Source of the DNA: Pelagibacteraceae bacterium AG-333-C14
GTDB taxonomy: Bacteria > Pseudomonadota > Alphaproteobacteria > Pelagibacterales > AG-422-B15
Length of the DNA stretch: 46,583 nucleotides
Assembly: GCA_003282485.1 (NCBI GenBank)
Contig: QBZD01000008.1
Location: 1 to 46,583, forward strand
Reading direction: 5' to 3'
Part shown: piece by piece, positions 42,892 through 46,583 of the stretch
Layout: each line of letters opens with the position of its first letter
Position numbering within the stretch: position 1 is the stretch's first letter
Made by a program: the position numbers and the translations under genes
The notes under the pieces: generated by a model
Seen by the model: only the letters and a program-made list of their open reading frames with translations
What the model was told of the DNA's origin: nothing
Database searches by the model: none

Positions 42892-44103
42892 TTATCTTTC
42901 TTGGAATGACTGTCCCATCGAACCAATAAAAGGTGAAAGCAAGTAGTTTGCTACGGTTCTTTCACCAATATGAATACTCGCTAAGACCTTCACTCCTGGA
43001 ACTAATTGATAAATTTTATCTTTACTCTGAAAATAACTTTGCTCAGTTTCTATTAATATTTTATAGAATACAATCCTTTTATCGTTTTCGTCTTCCTCAG
43101 TGTCAGGGCTGATTTGAAATACAGTACCATTAATTTGTCCAAAATTTACTGAATCAGAAGAAGATAATTTTATAACAGCAGACTGACCAGGTTTCACGAA
43201 TCCAATGTCACTATTTGGCAGCTTTGCTTCAACAATTAAGCTGTCCTTTGTAGGTACAATATCTAAAATTGCGCCTCCTGGTTTTATAACTCCACCTTCA
43301 GTAACAAAAAATAAATTTTTAACCACTCCATCAACAGGCGCAACAATAGTTGTTCTGCTTAAATTGTCTTTTAGTTTCTTCATTGTTTCCTCTGATTGAG
43401 ATAATTCACGTTGAGCAAGTTGTAATTCATTTTGAGCGTCCTCTATATATGCATTTTTAAAATTTTCACGTTTTTCAATCAAAGCTTCTAATGATCCTTT
43501 GGCTGTATTTAGCTCTTTTAAAATATTAAGATGAGCAAATTCACTGGTTACACCCTCCTCCATCAAGGTTTCACTCATTGCTGCTTGACGAATTAAAATG
43601 TCAACATCGATTTGGGACTTATCAATTTGAGCATCAATTTCTTTTATATTGCCCTCAAAATTATTTTTTCTACTTAAATATAATTCCATTGATTTGTTAA
43701 CAATTTTCTCCCTTTCATTTCTAAGTCGAGTGGGGAAAATTGGTACATCAAAATTGTTTATTTCTGCCTCAAGTCTGATTGATTTTATAATTTGTGAATC
43801 AACTCTGACTTGCAGTTCTTCAACATCAACCTCACTAGCAGTTGCAGCTAATACAACAAGCGGCTGATCCTTTTCGACAATTTCACTCTCTTTTACAAGT
43901 ATTGTTTCTATAATGCCTCCTTCTAAGTGCTGAATTGTTTTTACTTCTCCGACAGGGATAATTTGTCCTTCAGCATTACTTACAATATCTACCTGAAATA
44001 TAAATGACCAAGCTATTAAGATAGAAATAAATATAGAAAAGCAATAAAACAATAAGGTTGTATTGCGTTTATACTTATCGTTTAAATTTGTTACTTTCTC
44101 CAT
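42892..44103 (-). CDS. HlyD-family membrane fusion protein of a type I secretion system
   Basis: Periplasmic adaptor (403 aa) joining the inner-membrane ABC exporter to an outer-membrane TolC-type channel. A single N-terminal membrane segment spans residues about 17-40. Then come the lipoyl/barrel hairpin (GEVKTIQHLEGGIIETILVKE, about 57-77), a long coiled-coil stretch (about 115-240, e.g. NELQLAQRELSQSEETMKKL) and the C-terminal beta-barrel with TTIVAPVDGVVKNL and PGVKVLASIHIGERT. The EGGII motif is typical of HlyD/PrtE-type proteins. Its ATG shares one base with the exporter stop (TAATG). No TolC gene is present in the window. Confidence 0.92.
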   Translation of the reverse strand: MEKVTNLNDKYKRNTTLLFYCFSIFISILIAWSFIFQVDIVSNAEGQIIPVGEVKTIQHLEGGIIETILVKESEIVEKDQPLVVLAATASEVDVEELQVRVDSQIIKSIRLEAEINNFDVPIFPTRLRNEREKIVNKSMELYLSRKNNFEGNIKEIDAQIDKSQIDVDILIRQAAMSETLMEEGVTSEFAHLNILKELNTAKGSLEALIEKRENFKNAYIEDAQNELQLAQRELSQSEETMKKLKDNLSRTTIVAPVDGVVKNLFFVTEGGVIKPGGAILDIVPTKDSLIVEAKLPNSDIGFVKPGQSAVIKLSSSDSVNFGQINGTVFQISPDTEEDENDKRIVFYKILIETEQSYFQSKDKIYQLVPGVKVLASIHIGERTVANYLLSPFIGSMGQSFQER

Positions 44104-45749
44104 TATTTTTTTACCATTGAGATATTAGGTTTTGGCTTAGAACTCATATCAATCAAAACGTCAGACATATTAACAATCTCCTGATCATTAGTTGCTATAA
44201 TTATAGATTTATTTTTTAGACATTCATTTTTAATTAATGTAATTACTGTTTCTCTTCCTGCTTTATCTAACCCTTCAGTTGGTTCATCTAATACAAATAG
44301 CTGACTTTGCTTTACCATTGCCCTGGCTAAACTCATTCTTTTTCTAATTCCAACAGGAAGTGTTTCACCTCTATCCTCTAATAGGGTATTAATACCATTT
44401 TCTCGGTTATTAATATAATTGGCTAGATCTACTTCACTTAATATTCTGACAAAATCTGATTCTTTTACTTCATTGCTACCAATTAAATTGTCTTTGAGTG
44501 AGCCGTCAATAAATTTAGGCTCTTGAGGTGAAAAGGCTATTTGGTTTCTATACCAAGTTTTTGATAATTGGCTCAATTCAACTCCATCAATTAATATGTT
44601 GCCTCTTGTGATCTCTAGCACTGATGAAAAAATATTAATTAGTGTTGATTTACCAGAACCATTTGAGCCAATTATTGACACAATATTTCCTGGTCCAAAA
44701 CTCAAATTAAGAGACTCAAATATGGGGTTTTTAGTATTTGGATATTGAAAAAAGAGATCTCTTATTTCAATGTGTCCGTTAAAATCTTTGATTGATGCAC
44801 CCTCACTATTATCCGAAGGTATATTTAAATATTCATTGATTTCATTCATAGAATTATCAGCTAATAGTAAATTATTTTTTGTTCCTACATATCTTATAAG
44901 TGGCATTAATGCCCTTGCTGCTAAAATATTTGCACCAATCAAAGCACCTACTGAGATTTGCCCATCAACTGCAAGTGTTGCGCCCCACCCAATTACTGAA
45001 ATAGTCAAAAGAGAACCTATACTTGACGAAAAAGAACTTACTAAATTTTTCTCAGCTTCTAAGTCCTCTCTATTATTTGCAGTTCTATTTGCAAGAAAAT
45101 TCCAAGACTTTGCAATAGGATTAGTTAATGCATAAAATTTTATAGATAAATTTCTTGTAATAACATTATCAAATATTCTGAATACAGAAGATTGGATTAG
45201 TTCACTTTGTTTAGAGAGCTTATTTATTTTCGCTGAATAAACCCTATCAATTAAAAATGGTATTAGTAAAAAAAATAAACAAATTAGTCCGATCTGATAA
45301 TGGATTAAAAAAAGTGCTAATAAAAAGATGATTGTAAAAGGAACATCTAAAATAATAAGTATTATTGAAGCTGAGAATGTATTTTGGATTATATTTAAAT
45401 TTTTATTTATAAGATCGTTTCTTAATTTAAATGAAACTTCATAAATATGACTTTTAATATTGTTAAGTTTCGTAAGAACCATATTAGCTATCTCAACATT
45501 CTTAAGCTCATACTCTCTTGCCATTCTGTGGCGAATATTTCTGAAAAAAAATTCGAAAATTACGATAAACGTGACACCTAAAATTAGAGTAACTAGTGTT
45601 GAAGTTACGCCATAGGCCACATATCTCTGTAGTACTTGAATTACATATATTGGGGTGGCTAAGGCCAGGATGTTAACCAGGAATGATGCAACTAAAAGCT
45701 TAATAAATAGCGGTCGATTGGATGTTACTCTTGCCAGCAATGTTTTCAT
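44103..45749 (-). CDS. Type I secretion ABC exporter (permease-ATPase) with degenerate signature motif
   Basis: Fused ABC transporter (548 aa) of the PrtD/HlyB type without an N-terminal C39 peptidase. The six-helix membrane domain occupies about residues 14-300. The ATPase domain has Walker A GSNGSGKST (about 359-367) and Walker B LFVLDEPTEGLD (about 480), but the signature LSGGQ is replaced by LPVGI (LPVGIRKRMSLARA, about 463) and the H-loop histidine is Asn in IIATNDQEI. I recall such LPVGIRKR sequences from other type I exporters, so it may be a defined subgroup. It lies 57 bases after the repeat-protein gene, its likely cargo. Confidence 0.9.
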   Translation of the reverse strand: MKTLLARVTSNRPLFIKLLVASFLVNILALATPIYVIQVLQRYVAYGVTSTLVTLILGVTFIVIFEFFFRNIRHRMAREYELKNVEIANMVLTKLNNIKSHIYEVSFKLRNDLINKNLNIIQNTFSASIILIILDVPFTIIFLLALFLIHYQIGLICLFFLLIPFLIDRVYSAKINKLSKQSELIQSSVFRIFDNVITRNLSIKFYALTNPIAKSWNFLANRTANNREDLEAEKNLVSSFSSSIGSLLTISVIGWGATLAVDGQISVGALIGANILAARALMPLIRYVGTKNNLLLADNSMNEINEYLNIPSDNSEGASIKDFNGHIEIRDLFFQYPNTKNPIFESLNLSFGPGNIVSIIGSNGSGKSTLINIFSSVLEITRGNILIDGVELSQLSKTWYRNQIAFSPQEPKFIDGSLKDNLIGSNEVKESDFVRILSEVDLANYINNRENGINTLLEDRGETLPVGIRKRMSLARAMVKQSQLFVLDEPTEGLDKAGRETVITLIKNECLKNKSIIIATNDQEIVNMSDVLIDMSSKPKPNISMVKK

Positions 45750-45806
45750 AGTGAAATATACTACTACATACTCACTAAAAAAGCCATTTTACAGTCATTC
45801 AGTGAA

Positions 45807-46583
45807 TTAAACGTCAGTAAAATTACTTTCTAAAACATTACTAAGTTCAACTTGAGTACTACTAAATAGTACTCCTGATGTACCACTAATATATGTTGCA
45901 TACATGACTCCGTTTGAAGCTACACTGAGCATGCCTGCAGCGTCAGCAGGCGTTAAAGCATTTCCACCATCCATGATTTTAATTTTATCTCCATCAGCTG
46001 GATCAAAATCCATTATTATATCTCCCCCAAATGCATTATTCATAATTGTTGCAGGATCTTCAGGAGAACCAAAGCCATTCGCTTCACTTAAATTAAATAC
46101 AAATGTATCTTGCACATTCGACTGACCCATAAGCGTATCTTGACCAGGTGAAGCCATACGAACCATTGAGCCACCTCCTCCAAAGTTTTCGCCCTGGCCA
46201 CCGTTCATGTAGCCATTAGGATAGGCAATTTGTGCTTGCTGTAATGCAAGTTCTTGTCCTGGTCCATAAAATACACCATTCCACATCTCGCCCATGAAGC
46301 CTTGCTCTTCTGGATCGTTTTGATTTTGACCCGGCATATTATTTTCCATGATGTTGTTGTTACCAAACATTTGATTATTTTGACCCGGCATCATGTTTTC
46401 ACCCGGGTTCATGAATTCATTGCCATACATTTGACCCGGATCATTGCCCATTCCAGGATCAAAGCCCATTTGGCCCATTCCAGGATCAAAGCCCATTTGG
46501 CCCATTCCAGGATCAAAGCCCATTTGGCCCATTCCAGGGTCCATGCCCATCATGCCGCCCATTTCTCCCATCATGCCTTCCAT
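45807..46583 (-). CDS. Met/Gly/Pro-repeat protein with RTX-like C-terminus, putative type I secretion substrate
   Basis: Protein of at least 258 aa; the ATG at 46583 is the last base of the window, so the gene could extend further. The N-terminal part (1-50) is a Met/Gly-rich region with tandem FDPGMGQMG repeats; residues 50-150 are rich in Asn, Gly, Gln and Met without cysteine. The C-terminal ~100 residues (from DTFVFNLSEANGFG) contain IIMDFDPADGDKIKI and end in NFTDV, resembling C-termini of RTX/serralysin-type secreted proteins, which carry the secretion signal. About 32 residues are Met and none is Cys. There is no Sec signal peptide. It precedes the exporter and adaptor genes on the same strand. 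Function unknown. Confidence 0.82.
   Translation of the reverse strand: MEGMMGEMGGMMGMDPGMGQMGFDPGMGQMGFDPGMGQMGFDPGMGNDPGQMYGNEFMNPGENMMPGQNNQMFGNNNIMENNMPGQNQNDPEEQGFMGEMWNGVFYGPGQELALQQAQIAYPNGYMNGGQGENFGGGGSMVRMASPGQDTLMGQSNVQDTFVFNLSEANGFGSPEDPATIMNNAFGGDIIMDFDPADGDKIKIMDGGNALTPADAAGMLSVASNGVMYATYISGTSGVLFSSTQVELSNVLESNFTDV
46447..46554 (-). repeat. 27-bp tandem repeat encoding FDPGMGQMG
   Basis: Three identical 27-base units are at 46447-46473, 46474-46500 and 46501-46527, each beginning CCCATTCCAGGATCAAAGCC on the plus strand; a fourth, diverged unit covers 46528-46554. The unit is a multiple of three, keeping the reading frame, and encodes the nine-residue repeat of the secreted protein. 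Identity at the DNA level indicates recent slippage or unequal recombination, so copy number may vary between strains. Confidence 0.95.

Noticed and set aside
46447..46554. CRISPR-like array at the right end.
   Set aside because: The 27-base units are contiguous without spacers, in frame, and encode a peptide repeat; no cas gene is present.

Overview
The window looks like a chromosomal segment of a streamlined, AT-rich marine alphaproteobacterium. The grounds are the block dgt-argS-(SPOR relic)-nagZ-scpA-scpB, an order typical of Alphaproteobacteria, together with very short intergenic gaps and overlapping convergent genes. The metabolic content also fits marine plankton: taurine/sulfite metabolism, APS reductase AprMBA, a PotD-type polyamine transporter and a VUT-family transporter. 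Lineage cannot be fixed from sequence reading alone; SAR11-like, HIMB59/AEGEAN-like or other low-GC marine alphas are all possible. I see no rRNA, tRNA, CRISPR array, insertion sequence or phage module, and no gap above 300 bases without a gene (the longest is 15113-15380).

Layout. 1-3153: oxidative-stress and iron genes (a peroxiredoxin cut by the left edge, a Fe(III)-binding protein of the FutA/FbpA type, a di-haem cytochrome-type oxidoreductase), with Irr-like and Fur-like inverted repeats in the gaps. 3171-9676: housekeeping block scpB, scpA, nagZ, a shrunken SPOR-type membrane protein, argS, dgt and, divergently, xth. 9677-15112: a polyamine-type ABC transporter (binding protein, ATPase, two permeases) ending in an agmatinase-family ureohydrolase; a strong intra-operon terminator sits behind the binding-protein gene. 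15381-18221: a stand-alone MetE-like catalytic domain, alanine dehydrogenase and a small methyltransferase. 18213-27258: five tightly spaced minus-strand genes (thiolase, FadB-like multienzyme, omega-amino-acid:pyruvate aminotransferase, a DMGDH/sarcosine-dehydrogenase-like flavoprotein, sulfoacetaldehyde acetyltransferase xsc), readable as taurine or N-methyltaurine catabolism coupled to beta-oxidation. 27402-31731: assorted lipid hydrolases and membrane proteins. 31739-38410: a ring-hydroxylation/ring-cleavage-like gene set with a Tat-type sulfatase. 38465-41960: aprM-aprB-aprA plus a small unknown gene. 41961-42840: a nucleotidyltransferase and an APS-kinase-like P-loop kinase. 42892-46583: a type I secretion pair (membrane fusion protein and ABC exporter) and a Met/Gly/Pro-repeat protein with an RTX-like C-terminus, probably its cargo.

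How the parts may work together: Xsc releases sulfite, the sulfatase would release sulfate from an ester, and AprMBA can oxidise sulfite to APS, so sulfur from organosulfur compounds is a recurring theme. Alanine dehydrogenase can recycle the pyruvate used as amino acceptor. The most novel-looking items are the methionine-rich tandem-repeat secretion substrate with its unusual exporter ATPase, the DMGDH-like gene embedded between the aminotransferase and xsc, the sulfatase/aromatic gene set, and the SPOR protein that has lost its SPOR domain.
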